From: an uncultured bacterium
GTDB taxonomy: Bacteria > Cyanobacteriota > Vampirovibrionia > Gastranaerophilales > Gastranaerophilaceae
Assembly: GCA_947428835.1 (NCBI GenBank)
Contig: CANENE010000016.1
Location: forward strand, 1-39,284
Direction: 5' to 3'
DNA: 39,284 nucleotides
Shown in pieces: positions 7,468 through 15,395 of the stretch. Position numbers and translations under genes: made by a program. Each line of letters begins with the position of its first letter. Positions within the stretch are counted from its first letter, which is position 1. Below the pieces are notes generated by a model. The model saw only the letters and a program-made list of their open reading frames with translations. It was not told the origin of the DNA and made no database searches.

Positions 7468-9434
7468 ACTAAGAAATGTTTGTATTGATGGGTTGGATCA
7501 ATTGAAGCATATATATCGTTCCATCTGTTTTGCCAGCCTTTTGCAAATTTCTGTTGAGATGGGTCGTTTGCAATTATTCTTTGATATTTTTCCATTCTTG
7601 CCTGCATAAATTTATCAATATCGCCTTGGGCAATTTTATCAAATGCAGATGCACCGCCGACACCATGGTTTATGGAAGCATCAAGCAAGGCATAAGCATA
7701 TGCTGCGTTGCCTTTTCTTAAATAATCTGCAGCACCGCTCGCTTCAAAATAATTGACTCTATAAATTTCAGAAGCTTCTTCTTTTGTAATTTCTTTTACA
7801 CTTTTCTTTGGAAGCCCGTTTTGTTTTTGCCAAGCATCATAGGTTGCTTGTGTTATGCCCATGTTGGTTGCGCCTCCGTGGTCATCAGGATCATTTACGA
7901 AACCACCTTCATGACCAAATACTCTTCCGAGCATTTCGTCAAATGTTGCATCAAATGGGCTTGCTGCTTGTTTATTATCTATTTCTTCCTGTTCTTTTTC
8001 AAGCTCAGCAAGTTTTTCCTGTGCTTCATCAAGTTTGGGTTCTACTTTTTCAAGCTCTTGTTGTTTTACGGTTTCAACATTTTCTTTCTTATCATCATAG
8101 GTCTTAATAGCTTCTTTTGTTTCAGGGCTGGCTTGCTCTTGCATTTGGCTATCAAGCTCTTGTTTTTCTGCTTGCATTGATTCTTTTTCAGCCATTAGGC
8201 TTTCTTTTTGTGCTTTTAAGCTTTCAAGCTCTGCTTTAGCCGCTTCAACTTCGGCTTTAACACTTTCTATCTCGCTTTGAATTTCTTGTTTTCTTGCTTC
8301 AATTTGAGAGGCAACTTCTTGAGCCTCACTGCCTTCGCCGCTTGGAGTTTGGTCGCTTATAGAAGATAGCGAGCTTTCAAGGGTAGATATCTTTGCTTCG
8401 CCTTGCGAAATTTGAGCTTCAAGCTGTGACATTTGAGCATCACACTCTGAAATTTGCTGGTCAATTTCGCTCATTTTTTCAACATTTTCGTTATATTGTT
8501 CTTTTAGTTCCTGTTCAATTTGTTCATCTTGTTCAATTTGCTCTTGCATATTTGCTTTAGCTTCGTTGCGCTCTGTTGCTGCAGCAGCAACTTCTTGCTG
8601 TTTGCCTGCTTTGATATCGGAAACTTCTTGTTTATATTGTTCTATCTGTTCTTTGAGATTTTCTTTAGGATCATAGGAGCCACCGCCCGATGAACTGCCC
8701 CAGGAGCCATACGAACTGCCTCCGCCTCCGCCGCCTGCGACAGAGCCGCCCCAACTGCCACCGCCTGATGAGCCTGAACCTGCTATATATGGGTTAGAAG
8801 AAGTGCCAAAGTCTTTCTTTGGAACATTGACAGGTCCCTGATGGTTCTTAATACTTTCTTTTTCAAGCTGCTGCCATTTTTGTGCTTCCGTTTGAAGACC
8901 ATTGATTTCATTAAAGAAATCTTTTATATCATCCATAGAAAAATTAGCTTTATCACCATTAACATTTAAAGCTTTAATGAATTTCTGTGCCTCATCGTTA
9001 CTTATACCTTCAATTCCATCAGAATCAATCAGGCTATTCATCATATCATCAGAATATATTGCAGACATTACATTCATAAAAGCATCACTATTTTCAGCAC
9101 CTTCAGCTGTAGCATTTTCAACAGCTTCTTGAGATAAATCCATATCAGAAATTTCATCCATAGATTTTGTAAATACGGAAGCATCATCTTTAGCTTCTTG
9201 TTGTTCGCCATTATCTTCAATAGTTGCTGCAATGCTTTCCAAAATTCCATTCACAAAAGCGTCACCCGATTGATAACCATTGGCGCCTTTTTGTTCAAGC
9301 AATTCCCTGTCTTCTTTGCTTAGAGAATTAATATATTTTCGTGCATTGCTTTGCGCTTTAATATAAGAAGTGCCGTTTGCCTTCTTATCTATTTTGCTAT
9401 ACACTTTTCTAATAATTTTGTCTATGTTGCCCAT
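7464..9434 (-). CDS. GH108-type N-acetylmuramidase-like protein with long coiled coil
   Basis: A 656-residue protein. Residues 494-656 match the glycoside hydrolase 108 lysozyme fold: FDEMLGRVFGHEGGFVNDPDDHGGATNMGIT with the catalytic Glu509 in HEGG, then a helical core and the closing FAKGWQNRWNDI typical of the family. These enzymes cut the sugar backbone of peptidoglycan. Upstream is an acidic N-terminal region (1-190), a Gly/Ser-rich hinge (about 210-255) and a Glu/Gln-rich coiled coil (about 255-490). I see no signal peptide or membrane segment, so how it reaches the wall is unclear. Options are a phage-derived endolysin, a specialised secretion effector or a structural protein. No holin or phage gene is nearby. 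The ATG is preceded by AAGGGTG. It overlaps the convergent XRE gene by four bases. Confidence 0.85.
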   Translation of the reverse strand: MGNIDKIIRKVYSKIDKKANGTSYIKAQSNARKYINSLSKEDRELLEQKGANGYQSGDAFVNGILESIAATIEDNGEQQEAKDDASVFTKSMDEISDMDLSQEAVENATAEGAENSDAFMNVMSAIYSDDMMNSLIDSDGIEGISNDEAQKFIKALNVNGDKANFSMDDIKDFFNEINGLQTEAQKWQQLEKESIKNHQGPVNVPKKDFGTSSNPYIAGSGSSGGGSWGGSVAGGGGGGSSYGSWGSSSGGGSYDPKENLKEQIEQYKQEVSDIKAGKQQEVAAAATERNEAKANMQEQIEQDEQIEQELKEQYNENVEKMSEIDQQISECDAQMSQLEAQISQGEAKISTLESSLSSISDQTPSGEGSEAQEVASQIEARKQEIQSEIESVKAEVEAAKAELESLKAQKESLMAEKESMQAEKQELDSQMQEQASPETKEAIKTYDDKKENVETVKQQELEKVEPKLDEAQEKLAELEKEQEEIDNKQAASPFDATFDEMLGRVFGHEGGFVNDPDDHGGATNMGITQATYDAWQKQNGLPKKSVKEITKEEASEIYRVNYFEASGAADYLRKGNAAYAYALLDASINHGVGGASAFDKIAQGDIDKFMQARMEKYQRIIANDPSQQKFAKGWQNRWNDIYASIDPTHQYKHFLV

Positions 9435-9544
9435 TTTATGTTCACACCCTTTTTAAAAATTTGTACCCAAAAGTACACTTTCCTTCATCTAAATAGTTCC
9501 ACAAAGGTAGAATTTTATAACACAAACGTAAATAATTGCGAAGA

Positions 9545-9575
9545 AAATAGCAAAAAATTTTTGCCTCAGCTATTT
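9545..9575. repeat. Nested palindrome ahead of the HD-domain gene
   Basis: AAATAGC (9545-9551) and GCTATTT (9569-9575) are inverted, and a second perfect palindrome, GCAAAAA-A-TTTTTGC, occupies 9550-9564. The two structures are mutually exclusive. They end nine bases before the ATG of the HD gene, so they may form alternative RNA hairpins near its start or be a protein site. Chance is possible in AT-rich DNA. Confidence 0.35.
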
Positions 9576-9583
9576 ATAACAAT

Positions 9584-10624
9584 ATGAGAATATCAAACAT
9601 AAAGCCTTATTTAAATGCATTCAAAAGCTTTCAATATAAAAAGCCTTTTTCAAATTCAAATGCGCTAAATTTCACAGGGCACAATAATGCAGGCTATGAA
9701 AATACAAATACAGGGGGCTTATATGATATTAGTTATAATTCAAAATACCAGCTAAAAGATTTTGATTTTGATGAAGCTCTTATAAATTCAAACGATGCAA
9801 TTTTAGCAACCTGCGCTAAAGGAATTACTCTTGAATATTCAAGAAAAGATTATCTGGAGGACCTTGAAAGGGCTCTTTCAAATCTTGAAAATGATAAAAA
9901 AGAAGAAATTTTTGAAAAATTAAATATTCTGCCAAATTTCGAAAATGAAAAAATAACAGGCTACAATGGAATTTTAACTATTCAAAATTTAAATATCAAA
10001 AATAAAGCCGAAAAAGAAGTTTTTGATATTACAAAAAGATTTATCTATCATAACAAACCCAAAACAAACAATATTAATCTTGATAAAGCAGTTGGCGAAA
10101 TTTTGGCTTCCCACCCTGAATTTATTAATATTATAGGAAAAAAACAAAGCAAAGGCCACACATATACCCTTGATATTCATACTTTAATGGCGCTTTTAGA
10201 ATGTATCAAAAATCCAAAATATCAAAAACTAAATGAAGATGATAAAAATCTTATAAAACTAACTGTATTATTCCATGATATAGGAAAAGATGAAGGTATT
10301 ATTGATGAAAATCACGCACAAAAGAGCACTGAATATTTTATTCAAGCAAGCAACAACCTTAATATTTCAAAAGATACTAAACAAAGGATTGAAAAACTTA
10401 TATTAAACCACCATTGGCTTGAAAAATTGAATAAAAAGCAATGGAGTGCTAAAGAAATTGCAGATAAATTTGAAGCAATTAAAGATTTTGAATTAGCAAA
10501 AATGATAGCTAAAGCAGATATAATTGCAATTGGAAATCCTAAATTTCTTATTTTTCTTGATGCTCTTAAATTAGAAGAAATTAAAGAAATAGAGCAAATC
10601 TTAATCGCTAATCCATCTAAATAG
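9584..10624 (+). CDS. HD-domain metal-dependent phosphohydrolase-like protein
   Basis: A 346-residue protein whose centre (about 165-290) has HD superfamily features: HTYTLDIHT with His194, the metal-binding pair His231-Asp232 in LFHDIGKDEG, a downstream HAQKS, and NHHWLEKL. HD proteins hydrolyse phosphate esters such as nucleotides or cyclic dinucleotides. Here the layout is closer to the short HD domains of tRNA nucleotidyltransferases and YqeK-like enzymes than to HD-GYP, and the substrate cannot be read from sequence. The N-terminal 60 residues are unrelated, rich in Asn and Phe, and contain an LNFTG motif that may be a lineage-specific tag. No strong ribosome site precedes the ATG. The 3' end overlaps the convergent AsmA-like gene by 24 bases. 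Confidence 0.8.
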   Translation: MRISNIKPYLNAFKSFQYKKPFSNSNALNFTGHNNAGYENTNTGGLYDISYNSKYQLKDFDFDEALINSNDAILATCAKGITLEYSRKDYLEDLERALSNLENDKKEEIFEKLNILPNFENEKITGYNGILTIQNLNIKNKAEKEVFDITKRFIYHNKPKTNNINLDKAVGEILASHPEFINIIGKKQSKGHTYTLDIHTLMALLECIKNPKYQKLNEDDKNLIKLTVLFHDIGKDEGIIDENHAQKSTEYFIQASNNLNISKDTKQRIEKLILNHHWLEKLNKKQWSAKEIADKFEAIKDFELAKMIAKADIIAIGNPKFLIFLDALKLEEIKEIEQILIANPSK

Positions 10625-13600
10625 CTTAATTGAGCTTGTTTTTGTGATATCGCCTGAAATGATTACGCTAAATAGTCTTGTCGGCGTTTGGCTGGTTTGA
10701 TTAACAAGCAAAGGTATATTATCGGTATCTATAAGATTATTATCCGTTTTTTCTTGTTCATTTTCATCAGGCTTATTTAAAATATCATCAGCAGAAAATT
10801 TTCCTACATTTCCCATAACAGAAACAATGCTGTATGGAATTCTTCCAAGTATCTTTAAAGAAGCACTGTTATTTAAAATACTGTATCGCCCTTTAATAAG
10901 CATACTCATATTATTGCCTTTTGTTTTAATATATTGGATGTTACCAATATTGTCTTTTATCTTGATTGTTCCTTCAATTGTTTTAAAATAGCCCGTGTTT
11001 TGCTTTGTTACAGTTGATAAAAGTGAATTTAAGCTTAGTTTTAAAATGCCTTGGGAGACTATATTTCCTGCCTGCAAAAATCTTTCCAGCTTTGCAAATT
11101 GGTTTAATTCACCGTCATCTATATTAAATTTGATGTAACTGTTTAAAGACCTTAATAAAAGGTTTTCATCATTTGTTAGAATAAATTCGGCATCAATATA
11201 TGTTGATAGTCTTCCGCTGATTGCGATAGAAAATTCTTTTAATTTATTTGAAAGATGTCTTACGCCGATTTCTTTTATTGTTGTATTTATTTTTGTTTTT
11301 TTATTTTTAAGATTATAGCTTAAATTCCCCTGAATTTTGCCATCGTATAAATTTGCCCTAAAATCATCAAGAATTAAAATATTATTTTTAAAATTGCCTT
11401 TAAAATCAAAAGAATCCAAGGTAAAATCTTTGTTTTCAACGGTTGTAATTAAACCTTTCAAATCCAAAATTTCAAGCGATAGTTTATTTAAATCGGACGC
11501 ATTTTTATTATTCTGAAATTTTGAAAATTCATCTAAATTGATATAGTTTGAATTAAAAATCAGCGTATTTATTAAAATCTTTTCTTTCAAAAGCTTGATA
11601 TCGCTTGATAAAACAAAATCATTATTTGCTATTTTGCCTTTTAGATTTGCAATTTTGATATTTGAATTTTTAATATTCAAATTAAAGTCCTGAATATGCG
11701 CTTTTAAATCGTTTAAATGCAAATTGCTGATATTAAAGGCGCCATCTATATTTGGGTTATTTATGCTCTTTGAAATATTAAGATTTCCGATTATATCTAA
11801 AGAAGCGCCGGGGTTATATAGAATCAGACTTAATTTATTTGGGATACTTGCTTTTAAATTTAACATAGGATTTGTTTTAAAATCAGCAATTTCTCCTGTT
11901 AAATTTAGCAGACTGCCTTCTTTAGCTGCTCTAGATAATAATTTTAATTCATTTATTATAAATTTATTTTTATTTATTGTTGAATTTAAATTCAAATCAA
12001 AACTTGTCTCATTTGTTTTGAGATTAAAATAATCGTTTTTAGCCGGAATTTGCGCTTTTAATTTTATATTGTTTTCATTGACCGATGCTTTGATGTTATT
12101 TAAAGCAACCGGGTTATTTTGATTATTTTTATTTTTTAATATTAAATTATCAATGGAAATTGTAATTTCGCCGACTTTTTTTGGTGTCGGGTAAGCATCA
12201 ATTTGAGCGAGTTTTATTAAAACATTTGTCTTTAAATCTTTTAAATAAGCATTAAGATCATAAATTTTAGAATTAGATTGGATATAAGGGTTTTTCAAGC
12301 TGCCTTTGACTTTGACTTTTACCTTTAAAAATCCTTTTTGAATGTTTATTTTACTGAAACCGTCTTTGTTTGAAATCATTGATAGATTTTTAACAAATTC
12401 AAAAAATCTTGAAATATCAATGCTATCAGAATTAATATCCAAATCCAAATTTGTTTTTTCATCAATTGTGCCTTTAAGGTAGAATTTTTCTTGATTTGCT
12501 TTGTTGTTTATAATTGCACTTGAATTTATGATATTTATTTTGTTATTTAAAAAGCTTATGTTTGAATTTATCTTATCAAGCACAAAATAAGGCTCTTTCA
12601 TGATAATTTTTGCATTGATTATATCCAAATTTCCTTTTGAATTTATGGTTTTGAAGTTGCTTTTTAGATATATATCGGCTTTTGCCTTACCTTTAAGGCT
12701 TATATTTTCAAAATTATATTTAACATTCATAATCTTTAAAAGAATTTTTGACACATTATAAAATTCTTCAAGATTGATATCATTTGATAAAACATTTGCT
12801 TCAATAAATTTGCCTATAACCGTTTTTAATTCAAGATTGATGAATTGATTGTTAATGAGATTAAATTTGCAATTTGTATAGATTTTCTCGTTTTTGAAAT
12901 TTACGATAAAATTATTTTTTGGAATTTTAATATTAAAATAATCGAAGCTGAAGTCTTTTAGCTTAATATAGCCATCAAAAGTTTTTTTACTTAAAACATA
13001 TTTTAAATCAATATCAGCTTTTGTATAAAAATTATAATTATCTGCATAGATAAAGGGATTATAGTTATAATTAAAGATTTTATTTGCGAATTTATTTACA
13101 CTGTCTTCTTTTAATTTGAAGGTTATATTGGTTTGAAAATCGACAAGAGTCTTTTTGTTTTGGCTTATTTTTCCGGTTTCACTTGAAAGCGTTATATTAT
13201 TTAAAAATTTATTCAACTTTGCTTTTTGGATTTTGATTTTATAGGTTTTTTTAACGTTTTTATCATTCAAATTAAATTCAAAATCATCAAGAGCTATTTT
13301 TAAAAGCCCGATTTTAAAGCCATGGGATTTTTCAAAGATATTTTGGTTAATATAATTAAAACATTCGTATTTGTTTTTAAAATCAACATTAATAACAGCT
13401 TTTTTAATATTAACCTTACTTATATCAAGCCTTTTGAACAATAGATTAATCAGATTTATATCGCAGTTGATTTTATCTAATGTTACAAAATCTTTTTTGT
13501 TTGGATAAATGAGTCTTATTTTTTTGGCTTTTATATTAATATCGAATTTATAATTCGGGCTGATTTTGATATTTTCTATATCAAAAGAAAGTTTGGTATT

Positions 13601-13864
13601 TTGCTTTAGATATGAATTAAGGTAACTTTCGACATTTTCTTCATTTATAAAATCAGGCAAAATGAATAAATAGCAGCAATACAAAGCCAAAACAAAAAAT
13701 AAAAAGAAAAAGGATAAAAACTTAAGCAATTTTAAAGGATTAGTTTTGTTTTTGAATGATTTTCCTTTTGCTGTTTTTTCGGCTCTTTCAATTTCAAGCA
13801 AAGGAAAATTTGTCAAACTATTCCATACTCTTTTAATCCCGCTTTTCTTTTTATAGTATATCAT
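10601..13864 (-). CDS. AsmA/TamB-like envelope-spanning protein
   Basis: A 1087-residue protein with a basic cytoplasmic tail, one membrane helix (about 46-69) and a very long beta-rich periplasmic part built of repeated DFKL/NI-type strands, as in the AsmA superfamily (AsmA, TamB, YhdP, YdbH). Such proteins form hydrophobic grooves that bridge the periplasm and move phospholipids between membranes. The C-terminus, ERFLQAGNIVSQGILKLSLN ... TGYFKTIEGT ... RYSILNN, is shared with the 1452-residue protein at 17976, so the two are paralogues. It is the last gene of the TonB/ExbB/ExbD run, 19 bases after the second exbD, with no clear ribosome site. The AsmA-type assignment is firm; which family member it equals is not. 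Confidence 0.8.
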   Translation of the reverse strand: MIYYKKKSGIKRVWNSLTNFPLLEIERAEKTAKGKSFKNKTNPLKLLKFLSFFFLFFVLALYCCYLFILPDFINEENVESYLNSYLKQNTKLSFDIENIKISPNYKFDINIKAKKIRLIYPNKKDFVTLDKINCDINLINLLFKRLDISKVNIKKAVINVDFKNKYECFNYINQNIFEKSHGFKIGLLKIALDDFEFNLNDKNVKKTYKIKIQKAKLNKFLNNITLSSETGKISQNKKTLVDFQTNITFKLKEDSVNKFANKIFNYNYNPFIYADNYNFYTKADIDLKYVLSKKTFDGYIKLKDFSFDYFNIKIPKNNFIVNFKNEKIYTNCKFNLINNQFINLELKTVIGKFIEANVLSNDINLEEFYNVSKILLKIMNVKYNFENISLKGKAKADIYLKSNFKTINSKGNLDIINAKIIMKEPYFVLDKINSNISFLNNKINIINSSAIINNKANQEKFYLKGTIDEKTNLDLDINSDSIDISRFFEFVKNLSMISNKDGFSKINIQKGFLKVKVKVKGSLKNPYIQSNSKIYDLNAYLKDLKTNVLIKLAQIDAYPTPKKVGEITISIDNLILKNKNNQNNPVALNNIKASVNENNIKLKAQIPAKNDYFNLKTNETSFDLNLNSTINKNKFIINELKLLSRAAKEGSLLNLTGEIADFKTNPMLNLKASIPNKLSLILYNPGASLDIIGNLNISKSINNPNIDGAFNISNLHLNDLKAHIQDFNLNIKNSNIKIANLKGKIANNDFVLSSDIKLLKEKILINTLIFNSNYINLDEFSKFQNNKNASDLNKLSLEILDLKGLITTVENKDFTLDSFDFKGNFKNNILILDDFRANLYDGKIQGNLSYNLKNKKTKINTTIKEIGVRHLSNKLKEFSIAISGRLSTYIDAEFILTNDENLLLRSLNSYIKFNIDDGELNQFAKLERFLQAGNIVSQGILKLSLNSLLSTVTKQNTGYFKTIEGTIKIKDNIGNIQYIKTKGNNMSMLIKGRYSILNNSASLKILGRIPYSIVSVMGNVGKFSADDILNKPDENEQEKTDNNLIDTDNIPLLVNQTSQTPTRLFSVIISGDITKTSSIKLFRWISD

Positions 13865-13883
13865 TATAAATTATAGTTCATTT

Positions 13884-14267
13884 TTAAATTTCAACAATAG
13901 AAATACTTGAAACACCTGCGTTTCTTGCTTCATCCATTAATTTTACAACGCTTTGATGGGATGATTCGCCGTTTGCTTCAATTAAAAGTCCGTCAGGATT
14001 TGCTTCTATTTGTTCTTTTATTGTATCTTTAAGACTATTTAAGCTGATTTCAGAGTTATTCAGCAGATATCTGTCATCGGCAGTCACTGTTATTGTAATG
14101 AATTTGGAATCTTTATCAATAGAGCTTTGTTCAACGTACTCGGGAACTACAAGAGATAAACCCTGCTGATCAAGGATTGGTGCAATAACCATCATAATTA
14201 TAAGAAGTACGAGAAAAATATCTGTCAAAGGAGTGATATTGATATCATTGAATGTTTGTCTTTTCAT
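13884..14267 (-). CDS. exbD: ExbD/TolR-family protein (second copy)
   Basis: A 127-residue inner membrane protein that, with ExbB, uses the proton gradient to drive TonB/TolA-type proteins. The proton-handling Asp16 sits in INITPLTDIFLVLLIIMMV at the start of the single membrane helix, followed by a periplasmic domain ending in a typical ExbD fold (EANGESSHQSVVKLMDEARNAG). The start codon overlaps the upstream exbD stop as TAATG, and AGGAGG precedes it, so translation is coupled. The helix-coding DNA is identical over 64 bases to that of the upstream copy. The paired exbD genes may form a hetero-oligomer. Confidence 0.93.
   Translation of the reverse strand: MKRQTFNDINITPLTDIFLVLLIIMMVIAPILDQQGLSLVVPEYVEQSSIDKDSKFITITVTADDRYLLNNSEISLNSLKDTIKEQIEANPDGLLIEANGESSHQSVVKLMDEARNAGVSSISIVEI
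14177..14240 (-). repeat. 64-base direct repeat in exbD copies (copy in downstream gene)
   Basis: This stretch is identical base for base to 14599-14662 in the neighbouring exbD gene. It encodes the membrane helix NITPLTDIFLVLLIIMMVIAP. The rest of the two genes has diverged widely, so the identity at synonymous sites points to recent gene conversion or strong constraint. Confidence 0.9.
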
Positions 14268-14707
14268 TAATCATCCTCCTCAAGGTCTTGCTGCTCTTTT
14301 TTAGATAAAGGCTCACCTGCTACAACAAGCTTTTCATAGCCTGCGTTTTGAGCTGCCCTCATAACTTTCATTATTTCACAGCTTCTCGTTTGTTTATCTG
14401 CTCTAACTACTACTTCTTTCTTTTCAAGATTATCAACTAATAGCGCAAGCTCATCTTCTAATCTGTCTTCTGTCAGCTTATTATCATTCAGATAAAAAGA
14501 ATTATCTTTGGTGATTGAAACTGTTGCATTTTTAGCTTCAACTGCAAGTCCCGAATTAATTTCAGGAACTTCAATGCTGTTATCTACAGATTGAAAACTT
14601 GGTGCAATAACCATCATAATTATAAGAAGTACGAGAAAAATATCTGTCAAAGGAGTGATATTTATCTCATTGAACATTTTTTTGTTTCCTTCGTTGGAAT
14701 AATTCAT
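14267..14707 (-). CDS. exbD: ExbD/TolR-family protein (first copy)
   Basis: A 146-residue partner of ExbB in the proton-driven energiser complex. A short N-terminal tail leads to INITPLTDIFLVLLIIMMV with the conserved Asp22, then a periplasmic ExbD domain (DRLEDELALLVDNLEKKEVVVRADK). The C-terminal end is a charged tail, SKKEQQDLEEDD, absent from the second copy. AAGGT lies eight bases before the ATG. It is 22 bases downstream of exbB and overlaps the second exbD by one base. Having two different ExbD proteins with one ExbB is known in other bacteria, often for specialised TonB systems. Confidence 0.94.
   Translation of the reverse strand: MNYSNEGNKKMFNEINITPLTDIFLVLLIIMMVIAPSFQSVDNSIEVPEINSGLAVEAKNATVSITKDNSFYLNDNKLTEDRLEDELALLVDNLEKKEVVVRADKQTRSCEIMKVMRAAQNAGYEKLVVAGEPLSKKEQQDLEEDD
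14599..14662 (-). repeat. 64-base direct repeat in exbD copies (copy in upstream gene)
   Basis: Partner of 14177-14240, in the same reading frame and orientation and 422 bases away. Such a repeat could recombine to delete one exbD and leave a single hybrid gene. Confidence 0.9.
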
Positions 14708-14729
14708 TTTCTTACCTTTGCTTTAAAAT

Positions 14730-15377
14730 TTATAGAGCTATTGAATTATTTTTATCAACAGCAACTTCTTCATCTGAATCGATAAAGCTTAAAAATACAA
14801 GTTTAATTAATTTGAAATCAGATTCAAAACGAGCAACAACAACTTGGAAATAGTTGAATAATACAACTGCAACAATTGCAACGCCAAGACCAAGAGCTGT
14901 TGCTATAAGAGCTGATGCGATACCTGTTGCAACAGCTGCTGATTGGTTGCCTTGAGTGGCTAAGTCCTGGAAAGTGTATAGAATTCTAACTACTGTACCA
15001 AATAAGCCAAGAAATGGAGCTACACCGCCTATTGTACCAAGGATTGTTAAGTGGCGTTCCAGTTTTCTTGTAGCAAGAGAAGATGATATATCATATGCTC
15101 TTGAAAAACCTGATTTTTGTTCTGTATAAATTCTAAGTGCTTCATCTACCATTTCAGAGATGATGCCGCCTAATTGTACAGAAATCCTTTGAGCAGCTCC
15201 TATGTTATTTTTAACTAGTGCTTTTTGAAGACTTGGAATAAATTCAGAAATATTTCTTTCATTCTTTTTATAGTATGCAATTCTATTGATTGCTACATAT
15301 ACAACTAAGAAAGAACAGATGAAAATAGGAGTTAGTACTGCCCAATCCTGTGCTATTGCCGTTAACATTAAGTCCAT
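14730..15377 (-). CDS. exbB: ExbB/TolQ/MotA-family proton channel protein
   Basis: A 215-residue inner membrane protein with three membrane helices (about 12-31, 108-130 and 143-172). The family signature GTIGGVAPFLGLFGTVVRIL spans the second helix, and ATALGLGVAIVAVVLFNYF forms the third. A cytoplasmic domain lies between helices one and two. It forms the pentameric proton channel around the ExbD helices and drives the TonB-like protein encoded just upstream. GAGG precedes the ATG by nine bases. It is 18 bases downstream of the tonB-like gene, in one apparent transcription unit. Confidence 0.95.
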   Translation of the reverse strand: MDLMLTAIAQDWAVLTPIFICSFLVVYVAINRIAYYKKNERNISEFIPSLQKALVKNNIGAAQRISVQLGGIISEMVDEALRIYTEQKSGFSRAYDISSSLATRKLERHLTILGTIGGVAPFLGLFGTVVRILYTFQDLATQGNQSAAVATGIASALIATALGLGVAIVAVVLFNYFQVVVARFESDFKLIKLVFLSFIDSDEEVAVDKNNSIAL

Positions 15378-15395
15378 TTTTTTATCCTCATTTTT

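Noticed and set aside
7820-8180. Plus-strand open frames of 99 and 119 codons inside the muramidase gene
   Set aside because: They are antisense to the Glu/Gln-rich coiled-coil coding region, whose codon bias leaves long stop-free frames; the composition is Phe/Leu-rich without any motif.
7111-9434. Prophage or phage remnant suggested by the XRE gene next to a lysozyme-like gene
   Set aside because: No integrase, holin, terminase, capsid or tail gene and no attachment repeats are visible; neighbours are chromosomal.
14177-14662. CRISPR-like or mobile repeat from the two 64-base copies
   Set aside because: There are only two copies, both in frame within homologous genes and encoding the same helix, so gene duplication explains them.
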